A stretch of DNA of 64,000 bases from Micromonospora sp. NBC_01813 (GCF_035917335.1 NZ_CP109067.1:932501-996500); one strand, 5' to 3'. Counted from the stretch's first letter, positions 38,379-48,501 are shown. Numbers and translations are program-made. The notes: generated by a model from the letters alone, not told the origin.

Positions 38379-39587
38379 ATGACCCTACATATCCAACCTA
38401 TTCCAACCCGCCGTCGAACCGGCCGGAGCCTGCGTTACGCGGCCGTGGCGCTGGCCGCCGTCACCCTGATCGCCGCATGCGGTGACGGCGGTGAGGGCAC
38501 CGGAACCGAAGCACCCAGCGCCGGCGAGTTCGACGGTCGTGCCTGGAACACCGACGACCTGAGCGGCAGCATCACCAACGTCGGCTTCGGCGGCACCTTC
38601 TCCGAAGCCGAGTTCGAGTTCGTCTGGGACCCGTTCACCGAGATCACCGGGGTCGAGGTCGTCGAGATTCCGTGGTCCACCGACATCTACAACAGAATCG
38701 AAAGCCAGGTGGCGGCCGGCCGGGTCGACATCGACCAGTTCAGCGTCACCGCCGGAAACTACGAGCAGTTCGCCGACTGCTGCCTGGAAGACATCGACTA
38801 CTCGCTGTTCCCGCAGGCCGTACTCGACACGATGGACGAGCAGTACAAGCTGCCGAAGGCGGTCGGCTACGCCGAAGCCTCCATCGTGTTGGCGTACAGC
38901 ACGGATGCCTTCCCTGACGCGGACTCACAGCCCAAGACGTGGGCCGACTTCTGGGACGTCGAACGGTTCCCCGGCAAGCGCTCCATGCAGAACTTCGAAC
39001 CGGTGAAGGTCATCGAGGCGGCGCTGCTCGCCGATGGCGTCGCACCGGACCAGATGTACCCGATCGACTGGGACCGGGCCTTCGCCAAGTTGGAGGAGAT
39101 CAAGCCGCATGTGGTGAAGTGGTGGGGCTCCGGCACCGAGGCACAGCAACTGGTCGCGACCGGCGAGGCAACGATGGTCGCCATGTCCAATGCCCGCGTC
39201 GAGGACCTGATCGACCAGGAAGCCCCGGTGGCGTACACCCTCAATGAGGCCTTGGCGCACGTCGACTTCCTCGCGGTGCCCAAGGGCGCGCCGAACGCGG
39301 CGGCGTCGATGGCCAGCATCGCCTTCCGGTTCGAGGAGTCGATCGGGGCCCGGATCGGGGAGGCGTGGCGCCAGCCGATTCCGTCGACCGCGATCTACGA
39401 TGCCGCCGACAAGGCCCTCGCCGACAGTTGGACGACGTCCACGAACGACGTACCGGAACTCGGCGGCGTGCCCAACGACATCACCTTCCGGATTGACTCC
39501 TTCTACTGGTACGAGACGTACCCGGGTACCGACCGGAGCAACTACGACGTGATCAACGAGCGTTTCCAGAGCTTCATCGCCAGCTGA
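38379..39587 (+). CDS. Polyamine-type ABC transporter substrate-binding lipoprotein
   Basis: About 402 residues. Basic N-terminus (PTRRRTGRSLRY), hydrophobic stretch and lipobox TLIAAC with Cys34 indicate a lipoprotein. The mature part is a PotD/PotF-like periplasmic binding fold (IESQVAAGRVDIDQF, WADFWDVERFPGKRSMQN, LPKAVGYAEASIVLAYST). GGAG lies 9 nt before ATG 38379; an ATG 15 nt upstream lacks a site. It is in the same operon as the ATPase and permease. PotD-like proteins bind spermidine/putrescine or other cations and mimics. Confidence 0.88.
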   Translation: MTLHIQPIPTRRRTGRSLRYAAVALAAVTLIAACGDGGEGTGTEAPSAGEFDGRAWNTDDLSGSITNVGFGGTFSEAEFEFVWDPFTEITGVEVVEIPWSTDIYNRIESQVAAGRVDIDQFSVTAGNYEQFADCCLEDIDYSLFPQAVLDTMDEQYKLPKAVGYAEASIVLAYSTDAFPDADSQPKTWADFWDVERFPGKRSMQNFEPVKVIEAALLADGVAPDQMYPIDWDRAFAKLEEIKPHVVKWWGSGTEAQQLVATGEATMVAMSNARVEDLIDQEAPVAYTLNEALAHVDFLAVPKGAPNAAASMASIAFRFEESIGARIGEAWRQPIPSTAIYDAADKALADSWTTSTNDVPELGGVPNDITFRIDSFYWYETYPGTDRSNYDVINERFQSFIAS

Positions 39588-39780
39588 TCGACTGGCCCGG
39601 GCGGCATGCCGGCGGCGGCCTGCCGCCCGGGCACCGACACTGATCCACCCCACGCACCCACCCACCCCACGCACTTCACCTCGCCCGGTCGGCGGTCCCG
39701 CCGAGTCGCGGCGCGGCCTGCGCTGCCCGTGAGTGGCCTGCGCCGGTCGGCGCGCCCACCGGGAAGTAAGGAGCCCACAC

Positions 39781-41085
39781 GTGACCACGACGCAGTCCGG
39801 ACCGAGCCGGTCGACCGTCGCGAACCGGACCACCATCGCCTCAAGGTTGTGGCATCCGTTCTCCAGCCTGCATGACACCCTTGCCAGCGAGATTTCTATC
39901 GTGGAAGGGAAGGGCGCACAGGTCCGCGACAGCGACGGCAACTGGTACCTCGACGCCACCGCCGGGCTCTGGTACGCCAACGTCGGGCACGGCCAGTTGA
40001 GCATCGCGACCGCCATCGCCGAACAGGCGGGCCGGCTGGCGGCGTACTCGACCTTCGGCAACCTGGTCAATCCGGCTGCGGCCGAACTGGCCGAGCGACT
40101 CGCCGAGCTTGCCCCGATGCCCGATCCGATGGTCTTCCTGACCTCCGGTGGCTCCGACGCGGTAGACACCGCAGTGAAGATCGCCCGGCGTTACTGGACG
40201 CTGCGCGGCGAACCAGACCGCAGCATCGTCATCTCCCGGGAGTCGTCCTATCACGGCATGCACGGCCACGGGACCTCGCTGGCCGGCATCGCGGCCAACG
40301 CGGCCGGCTACGGCAACACCACCGCGCCCGGCTTCGTCCGGGTGCCGCACGACGACGCCGGCGCGCTGCGGAGGGCGATCGAGCGCCTCGGCGCTGAGCA
40401 GGTGGCGGCGTTCTTCGTCGAGCCCATCATCGGCGCCGGCGGGGTCCATCCGCCGGTTTCCGGCTACCTACGCGAGGTGGCCGGCATCTGCCGACAGCAC
40501 GGAGTGCTGCTGGTGGTCGACGAGGTCGTCACCGGCTTCGGGCGCACCGCCGACTGGTTCGCCTCGGTCAGCTACGGCCTGGAGCCGGACCTGTTGCTGT
40601 TCGCCAAGGGAGTGACCTCTGGTTACGTCCCACTTGGTGGCGTGATCGCCGCCCGCGGGGTCTGGGAGGTGTTCGCCGACGCTGCCGCCGGCATGTTCCG
40701 CCACGGATACACCTATTCGGGACACGCGGTGGCCTGCGCCGCCGCCACGGCGAACCTACGGCTGCTCGTCGAGCACGAGCTACTCGACCGGGTGGCCGTA
40801 CTCGCCGACGATCTCGCCACCGGGCTGAGCGCACTGACCGTGCTGCCGGGCGTCCGCGAGGTGCGAACGGCAGGTCTGCTGGCAGCCGTCGCGCTGCGCA
40901 CCGCCGAGGATCCGACGCTGCCGGACCGGGTGGTGCGCCACGCCCGGGCGGCGGGTGTGCTCACCCGCGTGATCAATGGCGACAGTCTGCAGATCTCCCC
41001 GGCGTTCGTGCTCACCGATGAGGAACTGGGCCAGCTCGTCGAGCGGCTCGGCGAGGCGATCGACCAGGCGGTGTCCGACCAGTAA
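39781..41085 (+). CDS. Class III omega-aminotransferase
   Basis: A 434-residue PLP enzyme. TSGGSDAVDTAVKIARRYW, RESSYHGMHGHGTSLAG, VVDEVVTGFGRT (PLP Asp) and FAKGVTSGYVPLGG (Schiff-base Lys) identify a class III aminotransferase of the putrescine/beta-alanine/taurine type. Start GTG 39781 with AAGGAG 7 nt upstream; 193 bp separate it from the binding-protein gene. In context it would transaminate the imported amine to an aldehyde for the ALDH upstream. Exact substrate unknown. Confidence 0.9.
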   Translation: MTTTQSGPSRSTVANRTTIASRLWHPFSSLHDTLASEISIVEGKGAQVRDSDGNWYLDATAGLWYANVGHGQLSIATAIAEQAGRLAAYSTFGNLVNPAAAELAERLAELAPMPDPMVFLTSGGSDAVDTAVKIARRYWTLRGEPDRSIVISRESSYHGMHGHGTSLAGIAANAAGYGNTTAPGFVRVPHDDAGALRRAIERLGAEQVAAFFVEPIIGAGGVHPPVSGYLREVAGICRQHGVLLVVDEVVTGFGRTADWFASVSYGLEPDLLLFAKGVTSGYVPLGGVIAARGVWEVFADAAAGMFRHGYTYSGHAVACAAATANLRLLVEHELLDRVAVLADDLATGLSALTVLPGVREVRTAGLLAAVALRTAEDPTLPDRVVRHARAAGVLTRVINGDSLQISPAFVLTDEELGQLVERLGEAIDQAVSDQ

Positions 41086-41112
41086 CCGTGGTGTGTCCGA
41101 GGAGGAGGGAAC

Positions 41113-42213
41113 ATGGCCGAGCTGGTGCCGACTCTGCCGGCATGGCGTTACCGGGCGGGCGCCCGGGCCGAGCAGGACCGGGACACGATCTTCAGCCGCA
41201 GCTGGCAGCTGGTGGCGCTGAGCACCGAACTCGGCGCGCCGGGCCGGTTCGTCCGAGCCGAGGTTGCTGGCCGTGGTGTGCTCGTGGTCAACCACGACGG
41301 CGAACTTCGCGCCTATCACAACGTCTGCCCGCACCGCGGTGCGGAACTGGTCACCACCGAGCGGGGCACCGCCCGCAGCCTGCGTTGTCCTTACCACGCC
41401 TGGACCTACGGGCTCGACGGCCGGCTGCGCGCCGCGCCGGGGGTGACACCCCCACCGGCGCTGGAGCTGTCCAACCTCCGGGTGGCGGTCCGCAAGCCCT
41501 TCGTGTTCGTCAGCCTTTCGGCGGACACTCCGCCGTTCGAGGAGATGTTCGGCGCGATGTTCGACTCGATCGCCGACCTCGGTGTGGACCTGCCGGCGCT
41601 TGCGTCGGCCGCCACCGTGGAGACGATCACCTTCCCGATCCGGGCGGACTGGAAGATCGTCGTGGAGAACTCGTTGGAGTGCTACCACTGCGCGGTCGCC
41701 CACCCGGGCCTGGCCAGTTCGCTGGACCTGCGGGCGTACCGGCAGCAGACCAGTACCTGGTGGAGCGTGCAGCGTTCACCGATGCGTGGCGAGGCCGGCG
41801 GGCGTGGCACCGACATCGGTCCACATGCCCGCACCGCCGCCGGACAGGATGGGTACGTCGAGGCGAGGTTCCACTTCCTCTTCCCGAACCTGTTCGTCTC
41901 CATCTGGCCCGGCTCGGCCGGCTTCTCCTGCACCCAGGTCCTGCCGTTGCCCGACGGCACGACCCGGACGGTGTACCGACGATTTCACGGACCGGCCTCG
42001 ACCGAGTCGGAGCGAACGGACAACCGGGAGTTCATCCAGCGGGTGATCGACGAGGACGTGGCGCTGTGCGAATCGGTCCAGCGAGGGCTGGATTCCGGGG
42101 CGATTCCGCACGGCTGGCTGCGGGTGGGCGGCAGCGGCGCCGACGAGTCGTGCATCGCGCACTTCGAGGGACTGGTCCGTCGGCTGGCGGGGGAGTCCGG
42201 TGGGCCGGGCTGA
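41113..42213 (+). CDS. Rieske non-heme iron oxygenase, alpha subunit (choline/betaine-type)
   Basis: A 366-residue oxygenase. Rieske 2Fe-2S ligands are Cys72-x-His74 (VCPHRGAEL) and Cys92-x2-His95 (CPYHAW). The mononuclear iron site is ENSLECYHCAVAHPG with His192 and His197; the carboxylate ligand should be near DEDVAL towards the C-terminus. The ECYHCAVAHPG form is typical of choline, carnitine or betaine monooxygenases that oxidise N-methyl groups. GGAGGAGGG precedes the ATG. It follows the aminotransferase by 27 bp. No reductase gene is seen in the window, so it must share one. Confidence 0.9.
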   Translation: MAELVPTLPAWRYRAGARAEQDRDTIFSRSWQLVALSTELGAPGRFVRAEVAGRGVLVVNHDGELRAYHNVCPHRGAELVTTERGTARSLRCPYHAWTYGLDGRLRAAPGVTPPPALELSNLRVAVRKPFVFVSLSADTPPFEEMFGAMFDSIADLGVDLPALASAATVETITFPIRADWKIVVENSLECYHCAVAHPGLASSLDLRAYRQQTSTWWSVQRSPMRGEAGGRGTDIGPHARTAAGQDGYVEARFHFLFPNLFVSIWPGSAGFSCTQVLPLPDGTTRTVYRRFHGPASTESERTDNREFIQRVIDEDVALCESVQRGLDSGAIPHGWLRVGGSGADESCIAHFEGLVRRLAGESGGPG

Positions 42214-42226
42214 GGAAACGGCGGCG

Positions 42227-42240
42227 TCAGCCGCGGCTGA
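42227..42240. terminator. Palindrome between convergent Rieske and lacI genes
   Basis: TCAGCCGCGGCTGA is a perfect 14-bp palindrome that includes the lacI stop codon and lies 13 bp past the Rieske stop. A short bidirectional terminator is possible; the stem is only 7 bp. Confidence 0.35.
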
Positions 42241-43312
42241 CCAGACGCGCGCCGCAGGTGTCCCGGATGACCAACTCGGCCGGAAGCACCTCCTCGACCG
42301 GCGGCCGGGCCGGGTCCTCGCCGGTGATCCGGCGCAGGAGCAGGTCGAACGCCCGGCGTCCCATCTCGGGTGCGGGCTGACGGACGGTGGTCAGTCCGAT
42401 GCCCTTCAGCGCCGCGACCGGGACGTCATCGAAGCCTACGACCGCGACGTCCTCCGGCACCCGGACCCGCCGGTCATGCAGCGCGTCGATGCAGCCGAAC
42501 GCGATCACGTCGTCGGCGCAGACGACCGCGGTGGGCGGCTGCCCGACGGCCAGCAGCCGGTGGGCGGTTATCCCACCGCTGAGATGGGTGAAGTCGCCGT
42601 GGACCACCAAGGCCGGGTCGATCTCGATGCCGGATTCGGACATCGCTTGCCGGTATCCGTCCAGCCGCAGCCGGTTGGTCGAGGTGTCCTCTCGTCCGCC
42701 GGCGAAAGCGATCCGGCGGTGCCCGAGCCGGATCAGATGTTGGGTGGCGAGGGCGCCGCCACGCCGGTTGTCGATGTGCACGCTGTCCAACTCGCCCCCG
42801 GACAGCGTCCGGTTGACCAGCACGACCGGGGTTCCTGCCCGGATGACCCGGTGCAGATCGTCGCTGCCACTCTGCAGCGCCGAGGTGAGAATCGCGCCGT
42901 CGACCTGGTGCTCCACCAGCAGCTTGAGGTAGTCCAACTGGCGTCGCGGGCTCTCCTGCGTGTTGCCCAGCACGACGTTGTAGTCGTGCTCCGCTGCGGT
43001 GGCCACGATGGCCTCGATCAGTTGCGGGTAGAACGGGTTGGTGATGTTGGAGACGACGAGGCCGATCAGCTGGCTGCGGCCGGTGATGAGGGTTCGCGCT
43101 GCGGCGTTCGGCGTGTATCGCAGTTGCTCCATCGCGGCCATCACCCGGTTACGCGTGACCGCGGTTATCCGGGGGTGGTTGTTGAGCACGCGGGAGACCG
43201 TCGACTGCGACACGCCCGCCAGTCGGGCGATGTCGTGGCTGCTCACCTTCCGGCGTTGGCCGGGCGGCGGCGCTGCCACGCCGGGTCCAGTAGTCATCTC
43301 GCCATCCATCAC
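42227..43312 (-). CDS. LacI-family transcriptional repressor
   Basis: A 361-residue LacI/GalR protein: HTH residues about 23-45 (VSSHDIARLAGVSQSTVSRV), hinge, and a sugar-type binding domain (IGLVVSNITNPFYP, DGAILTSA, DDVIAFG). ATG 43312 has no clear ribosome site; 43297 is an alternative. It is divergent from the ThDP gene and convergent with the Rieske gene. A shared 13-bp site lies in this divergent region and before the transport operon, so it likely represses both blocks until an inducer derived from the substrate appears. Confidence 0.9.
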   Translation of the reverse strand: MMDGEMTTGPGVAAPPPGQRRKVSSHDIARLAGVSQSTVSRVLNNHPRITAVTRNRVMAAMEQLRYTPNAAARTLITGRSQLIGLVVSNITNPFYPQLIEAIVATAAEHDYNVVLGNTQESPRRQLDYLKLLVEHQVDGAILTSALQSGSDDLHRVIRAGTPVVLVNRTLSGGELDSVHIDNRRGGALATQHLIRLGHRRIAFAGGREDTSTNRLRLDGYRQAMSESGIEIDPALVVHGDFTHLSGGITAHRLLAVGQPPTAVVCADDVIAFGCIDALHDRRVRVPEDVAVVGFDDVPVAALKGIGLTTVRQPAPEMGRRAFDLLLRRITGEDPARPPVEEVLPAELVIRDTCGARLVSRG

Positions 43313-43402
43313 GTCAGTGGGCCGGGTGGCCCGTACCGGCCGGTCGGCGTCGCGGTCTCACCGAGTCCGCGCCTTGACGACGGCCAAGGCATCATAGCAC
43401 CA

Positions 43403-43415
43403 TGCATACGTATTC
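43403..43415. promoter_or_regulatory. Putative LacI-family operator in the lacI/ThDP divergent promoter
   Basis: TGCATACGTATTC, the exact reverse complement of the 13-mer at 33901, with core ATACGTAT. It is 58 bp before the ThDP gene start and 90 bp from the lacI start, so the repressor can control both its own gene and the catabolic operon. Confidence 0.72.
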
Positions 43416-43473
43416 CAACCCGCCCGACCGGCGGCCTCAACCATGACCGTCTACCTCTCGGGCAGGAGCGGCA

Positions 43474-45060
43474 ATGACCTCCGGAACGACCCTTGGCAGT
43501 GCGGTCGTACGGGCGCTGACGGGCGCCGGAGTGAAACAGATCTTTGGCATCCCTGGCTCGCACACCCTCGGCCTGTACCGGGCACTGGATACGGCGCCGA
43601 TCGACCACGTGACCGCCCGACACGAGCAGGGTGCCGGGTTCATGGCCGACGGTGCGGCGCGTTCGACCGGACGGACGGCGGTCTGCTCGGTGATCTGCGG
43701 ACCCGGTGTCGCGAACGTGGCCACCGCCGTCGGCCAGGCGTACTCCGACGCCGTCCCGATGTTGGTGCTCGCCGGTGACCTGTCCCGTGCCGAACGCGAC
43801 GGTCGAGGCGGCCACGCCCACGAGCTGCGTGACCAGGACGCGTTGCTGCGTGCCGTCACCGACCGGGTCACCCGGGCCAACGAACCCGAGGACGTGCTGC
43901 ACGCTGTCCGCGACGCCCTGACCCGACGCCGGTGGGGGCGCCCCGCGCCGGTGGCGGTGCAGGTGCCACAGGACCTGTGGGAATCGACCGTCGTGGCACC
44001 TGCGACCGAGACCGGGCGCCAGCCGGAGCCGCCGGATCCGGGGGCGATCGAGGAGGCCGCCGCGGTCCTCGTCGCCGCCCACCGGCCGGTGATCGTCGCT
44101 GGTGGTGGAGCTATGGGCGCCGCCGACGACCTGCGCGCGCTCGCTGAGCGACTTGACGCGCCGGTGCTCACCACCCTCAACGGCAAGGGCGCCATCGACG
44201 GCCGGCACCGGCTGCACGCCGGGCTCGTCACCCAGCAGTACGGCGTACCCGACGGCGCGGCCCAGGCCCTGCTCGCCGACGCCGACGTCGTGCTCGCCGT
44301 GGCCACCGAGCTCGGACCCACCGACTTCTGGGCGAGCCGGCCTGCGTTCGGCGGCCCGCTGGTGCACGTCGACGCCGACCCGGTGGCGATCGGCCGGCAC
44401 GTACCGGCCCAGGTCGCCGTCGTCGGTGACGCCCGCGACGCGCTCGCGCAACTGGCCGACCTGCTGCCACCGGCCGACCGGTCCGGTGCCGGCCGCGCCG
44501 CCGGGTGCCGCGACCGGCTCGCCGCCGAGGCGGCCCCACTGGGTGCCCCGTTCGCGCCGTGGATCGCCGCGCTGCGTCATGCACTGCCCGACGACGGCTG
44601 CCTCGCCGTGGATTCGACCAGTGCCAACTACTACGGCGCCACACCGCTGTTCGAGGTACGCCGGCCACGCGGTTGGCTCAACCCGTCCGGGCTGGGCACG
44701 CTCGGGTACGCGGTACCGGCCGCGATCGGCGCGGCGGTGGCCACCCCGGGCCGGGCCACGGTGGCTCTCGCCGGCGACGGCGGCCTGCTGTTCACCGCAC
44801 CGGAGTTGCTCGTCGCTGCCGAGCGCGACCTGCCGCTGGTCACCGTGGTCTGGCGCAACGGTGGCTTCGGTGAGATCGCCCGGCTGCTGCGCGAGCAGGG
44901 CGCCGGCCCGGTCGGTTGCGAGCAGCGGGCGCCCGACTACCCGGCACTGGCCGCCGCGATCGGCTGCCGGTACGCCGAACCGCAAACCCCCGCCGGGCTG
45001 GCGACCGCCGTCTCCGAGGGCCTCACCGCCGGGTCGCCGACACTGGTGGTGGTGCCATGA
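43474..45060 (+). CDS. ThDP-dependent decarboxylase/acetolactate-synthase-like enzyme
   Basis: A 528-residue three-domain ThDP enzyme. [14 protein letters not shown] and the catalytic Glu region [17 protein letters not shown] mark the N-terminal Pyr domain, [12 protein letters not shown] the middle domain, and [19 protein letters not shown] the Mg/ThDP motif. Short size and lack of an FAD-type middle region suit a 2-oxo-acid decarboxylase (2-ketoarginine or related) better than true acetolactate synthase. AGGAG at 6 nt precedes the ATG. First gene of a block with an ALDH, class V PLP enzyme and SDR, all joined by 4-bp overlaps. Confidence 0.88.
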   Translation: MTSGTTLGSAVVRALTGAGVKQIFGIPGSHTLGLYRALDTAPIDHVTARHEQGAGFMADGAARSTGRTAVCSVICGPGVANVATAVGQAYSDAVPMLVLAGDLSRAERDGRGGHAHELRDQDALLRAVTDRVTRANEPEDVLHAVRDALTRRRWGRPAPVAVQVPQDLWESTVVAPATETGRQPEPPDPGAIEEAAAVLVAAHRPVIVAGGGAMGAADDLRALAERLDAPVLTTLNGKGAIDGRHRLHAGLVTQQYGVPDGAAQALLADADVVLAVATELGPTDFWASRPAFGGPLVHVDADPVAIGRHVPAQVAVVGDARDALAQLADLLPPADRSGAGRAAGCRDRLAAEAAPLGAPFAPWIAALRHALPDDGCLAVDSTSANYYGATPLFEVRRPRGWLNPSGLGTLGYAVPAAIGAAVATPGRATVALAGDGGLLFTAPELLVAAERDLPLVTVVWRNGGFGEIARLLREQGAGPVGCEQRAPDYPALAAAIGCRYAEPQTPAGLATAVSEGLTAGSPTLVVVP

Positions 45061-46601
45061 CGAAGCAGCCCGGCGGGGTCCTGACCGGCCTGCTCGACGG
45101 CGCTCGAGGCGCCTGGATCGACGGTGCCTGGCACGGCGGCACCGACATCCAGCCGGTGAACGACCCGGCGCGTGGACGGCAGCTGTGCCAGCTGGCCGGG
45201 CCCGGCCCGGCCGGGGTCGACCTCGCGGTCGAGGTTGCCAGGCAGCGGCACCGCACCGGAGTGTGGCGCCGTCAGCCGCCCTCGGCCAGGGCGGCCCTGC
45301 TCAACCGGCTCGCCGACCTGATCGAGCGCCACGGACCTGAGCTGGCCCGGGTGGAGACCGCCGAGACCGGATCGCCGCTGCGGCTGCGCCAGGCCGTCGA
45401 CATCGCCGGGTCCGCCGACGCGTTGCGGTGGTTCGCCACCACCGCCCGGCACCTCGACGGCGTCGCCGCCGCCGAATACGCCCCGGACCACACCAGCATG
45501 CTGCGCCGGGAGCCCCTCGGCGTCGTCGCCGGCATCGCACCGTGGAACCATCCGCTGCTGATGGCGGTCTGGAAGATCGCGCCGGCGCTGGCCGCCGGCA
45601 ACAGCATCGTGCTCAAGCCGGCACCGCAGACGCCGCTGACCGCGCTCCTGCTCGGGCCGCTCGCCGCGCGGGCCGGGTTACCGGACGGCGTGCTGAACGT
45701 GGTGTCCGGCGGGGTTTCGGTGGGGGAGCGGCTGGCGGGTCACCCCGACGTCGACCTCGTCTCGCTGACCGGCGGCACCGCCACCGGCCGCCGGGTGCAG
45801 GCATCGGCCGCGGGGCACGTCGCCCGTACCCATCTTGAACTGGGCGGGAACAGCCCGCTGGTGGTGTTCGCCGACGCGGACCTGGATCGGGCACTGGAGG
45901 CCGCGATCGGCCTCGGGTTCTTCAACGCGGGGCAGGACTGCACCGCCGCCGCCCGGTTTCTCGTACAGCGCTCACGCTACGAGCAGTTCGCACAGTCTCT
46001 AGCTGACCGGGCGGCCGCGTTGACCGTCGGCGACCCGATGCGTGACGTCGATCAGGGCTCTCTTATCGACCTCGCCAACCGTGACCGGGTGGCGGCGCTC
46101 GTCGATGGTGCCCGGGCGGCCGGCCACCTGCCGCTCGCCGGTGGCCGACCGCTGCAACCCGAGGGACTGGCGGGCGGCGCGTTCTTCGCCCCCACGGTCT
46201 TCGCCGGGGTACCCGACGACCTGCCGGTCGTGGCGGAGGAGGTCTTCGGCCCGGTGGTGACCGTGCAGCCGTTCGATGACGAGGACGAGGCGTTGCGCCG
46301 GGCCAACGACTCTCCGTACGGGTTGGCGGCCGCTGTCTACACCAGCGACGTCGGGCGGGCCATGCGGTTCGCCCGTGATCTCGACGCTGGCCAGGTCTGC
46401 GTGAACTCCTTCGGGGTCGGTGTGGCGGAGATGCCGCACGGCGGGGTCAAGCAGTCGGGTCACGGCAGTGACCTGTCCCGGTACGGGTTCGAGGAGTACA
46501 CGCGGCTCAAACACGTCATCGTGTATCTCGGTGAAACAGAGCCGGACCAGCAACCGGATCCGGGCGATCGGGATCTGGACCGGCCGGAGGGAAAACCTTG
46601 A
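45057..46601 (+). CDS. Aldehyde dehydrogenase (aminobutyraldehyde/betaine-aldehyde type)
   Basis: A 514-residue ALDH with [30 protein letters not shown] (Glu base) and [13 protein letters not shown] (catalytic Cys). [15 protein letters not shown] and [12 protein letters not shown] match the gamma-aminobutyraldehyde/betaine-aldehyde group. ATG overlaps the ThDP gene stop by 4 bp. It would oxidise the aldehyde released by the decarboxylase upstream. The C-terminal 20 residues are charged and family-unlike. Confidence 0.9.
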   Translation: MTKQPGGVLTGLLDGARGAWIDGAWHGGTDIQPVNDPARGRQLCQLAGPGPAGVDLAVEVARQRHRTGVWRRQPPSARAALLNRLADLIERHGPELARVETAETGSPLRLRQAVDIAGSADALRWFATTARHLDGVAAAEYAPDHTSMLRREPLGVVAGIAPWNHPLLMAVWKIAPALAAGNSIVLKPAPQTPLTALLLGPLAARAGLPDGVLNVVSGGVSVGERLAGHPDVDLVSLTGGTATGRRVQASAAGHVARTHLELGGNSPLVVFADADLDRALEAAIGLGFFNAGQDCTAAARFLVQRSRYEQFAQSLADRAAALTVGDPMRDVDQGSLIDLANRDRVAALVDGARAAGHLPLAGGRPLQPEGLAGGAFFAPTVFAGVPDDLPVVAEEVFGPVVTVQPFDDEDEALRRANDSPYGLAAAVYTSDVGRAMRFARDLDAGQVCVNSFGVGVAEMPHGGVKQSGHGSDLSRYGFEEYTRLKHVIVYLGETEPDQQPDPGDRDLDRPEGKP

Positions 46602-47758
46602 CTGTCGCGAACTCCACAGCGGGCGGGCTGGCGGGGCTGCGGGCCGCCATCCCGCTCCTTGCCACCAGGGCCTATCTGTTCAGCGGGGGGATCGCCCCGC
46701 TCGCCGGTCCGGTCCGCACCGAGCTGGCCACCTGGGTCGACCAGTGGGCAGCGGATCCGCTGGTCCACCGGGCGGACTACTTCGGCGCCTGGGGCCGGCT
46801 GCGCGACGAGTTCGCGCAACTGGTCGGGGCCGATCCGGACGAGGTGGCGGTTACCGAGAACACCTCCCGGGCGACGAATCTGGCGTTGCGGCTGCTCGGC
46901 CTGCCCGCTGGCTCGACGGTTCTGGTGGATGACACCACCTATCCGACGATGGCGTGGGCCGCGATCTCCCACGGACTGCGGGTCCGGCAGGTCCGTCCGA
47001 CACCCGGGCAGGCCCCGGTGGATGCCTTCGCCGCGGCCCTCGACGCCGGGACCAGCTGCGTGGCGGTCTCCCACGTGTCGGCCCTCGACGGATACCGCCA
47101 CGATCTCGCCGCACTGGCCGGGCTCGCCGCGGACCGGGGCGTACGGCTACTGGTCGACGTGGCCCAGTCGGCCGGGGTGGTCCCGGTCGATCTGCGGCGT
47201 GATGGCATCGACGCACTGGTCGGCACCGCGATGAAGTGGCTGCTCGGCCCACCCGGGGTCGGTTTCCTCGCGGTGCGCGCGGAAGCGGTCGCCGCCGACG
47301 GGTGCCCCGACGTCGGCTACGTCAGTGCCCGCATCGGGGATACCTATCAGCTCACCGAGTTGCCGCAACTACCGACCGGTGCCACGCGTACCGAGGTGGG
47401 TCTCGCGGCGCTACCACTGTTGGCCGCTGCCACCGCGGGCATCCGGCTGATCCGTGACGCCGGGGTGGCGACGATCGCCGGTCAGGTCGAGAGGCTGGTG
47501 CAACGGGTCTGCGCCGGGCTGGCCAGCCAGGGCGTGCCGGTCGACTCGCCGCGGGATTCGGCCACCCGCGCGGGCATCGTCGTGTTGCGGGTGCCGGCGG
47601 CTACCCAACTGGCCGACCAGCTGCGGCGCGGCGGCGTGGACGTGTGGGGATACCCGTCGGGGCGGGTCCGGGTCGACCCGCACGGATTCAACGACGACGA
47701 CGACATCGACCGGCTGCTGGCCGGGATCGCGGCGTTTCGCACCGGGAACGACCGATGA
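46598..47758 (+). CDS. Class V PLP-dependent aminotransferase (isopenicillin-epimerase/desulfurase-like)
   Basis: A 386-residue fold-type I enzyme. VTENTSRATNLALRLLGL, VSHVSALDGYRHD, LLVDVAQSAG (PLP Asp) and GTAMKWLLGPPGVGF (Schiff-base Lys) give class V. No persulfide Cys loop typical of SufS is obvious, so an epimerase, lyase or aminotransferase role is likelier than sulfur transfer. The start is TTG 46598, inside the ALDH stop (TTGA), with GGAGG 8 nt upstream. Its stop overlaps the SDR start. Confidence 0.88.
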   Translation: MTVANSTAGGLAGLRAAIPLLATRAYLFSGGIAPLAGPVRTELATWVDQWAADPLVHRADYFGAWGRLRDEFAQLVGADPDEVAVTENTSRATNLALRLLGLPAGSTVLVDDTTYPTMAWAAISHGLRVRQVRPTPGQAPVDAFAAALDAGTSCVAVSHVSALDGYRHDLAALAGLAADRGVRLLVDVAQSAGVVPVDLRRDGIDALVGTAMKWLLGPPGVGFLAVRAEAVAADGCPDVGYVSARIGDTYQLTELPQLPTGATRTEVGLAALPLLAAATAGIRLIRDAGVATIAGQVERLVQRVCAGLASQGVPVDSPRDSATRAGIVVLRVPAATQLADQLRRGGVDVWGYPSGRVRVDPHGFNDDDDIDRLLAGIAAFRTGNDR

Positions 47759-48501
47759 GCCTCGCCGGCCGGGTGGCGCTGGTCACCGGGGCGGGCAGCG
47801 GGCTCGGTAGCGAGATCGCTGCCCGGCTCGCCGCCGCTGGCGCCCGGCTCGCCGTGCACTACGCCAGCTCGGCCGACGGCGCGGAGCGTACCGTCGCTGC
47901 GGTACGGGCCATCGGGGGGCAGGCACGGGCGTTCGGCGCGGACCTCGCGGATCCGGCGGCCCCGGCCCAGCTCGTCGCCGAAGTGGCGGCCGAGTTCGGT
48001 GCCGTCGACGTCCTGGTCAACAACGCGGCTACCACCCGGTTCATCCCCTTCGACGACCTGGCGGCGGCCGATGACGAGGTCTGGACGTCGCTGCTGCGGG
48101 TCAATCTGCTCGCTCCGGTCGCGCTGGCGCGGGCCACGTTCCCCGCGATGGCCCAGGCCGGTTGGGGACGGGTCCTCAACGTGGCGTCGACCTCGGCGTT
48201 CGAACCGGCCGGCAGCAGCCTTCCGTACGCCGTGTCGAAGTCGGCGCTGGTCGCCTTCACCCGGGGTCTCGCCGCCGTCGCCCCGCCCGGGGTCGCGGTC
48301 AGCGCCGTCGCACCTGGCTGGATGGACACCCCGTGGACGGCCCGCCACGCTGGCTCTGCCGCCGCCGGTGGCGCGCCGGAGGTCGAGGTGGCGCAGGTGG
48401 CGCAGGTGGCCGTGGAACTGCTGTCCGGCACCGCCGGCAACGGGGCGGTAGTGGTGCTCGACGGCGGTGCCGGCGTACGCCGTGCCCAGCGCCACGGCTG
48501 A
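47755..48501 (+). CDS. Short-chain dehydrogenase/reductase (SDR)
   Basis: A 248-residue classical SDR: VTGAGSGLGSEIAARL (NAD(P) motif), LVNNAA, the catalytic Ser in NVASTSAFEPAG and Tyr-x3-Lys in PYAVSKSAL. It would reduce or oxidise a carbonyl or alcohol intermediate. ATGA overlap with the preceding PLP gene. Its stop is inside the left arm of a long hairpin, and it is the last gene of the block. Confidence 0.92.
   Translation: MSLAGRVALVTGAGSGLGSEIAARLAAAGARLAVHYASSADGAERTVAAVRAIGGQARAFGADLADPAAPAQLVAEVAAEFGAVDVLVNNAATTRFIPFDDLAAADDEVWTSLLRVNLLAPVALARATFPAMAQAGWGRVLNVASTSAFEPAGSSLPYAVSKSALVAFTRGLAAVAPPGVAVSAVAPGWMDTPWTARHAGSAAAGGAPEVEVAQVAQVAVELLSGTAGNGAVVVLDGGAGVRRAQRHG

Noticed and set aside
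42227-42240. Possible LacI operator at the end of lacI
   Set aside because: The palindrome lacks the ATACGTAT core and lies at a convergent junction; a weak terminator is the better reading.
43474-45060. Biosynthetic acetolactate synthase (ilvB)
   Set aside because: Short chain, no small subunit nearby and a catabolic neighbourhood argue for a decarboxylase-like enzyme.
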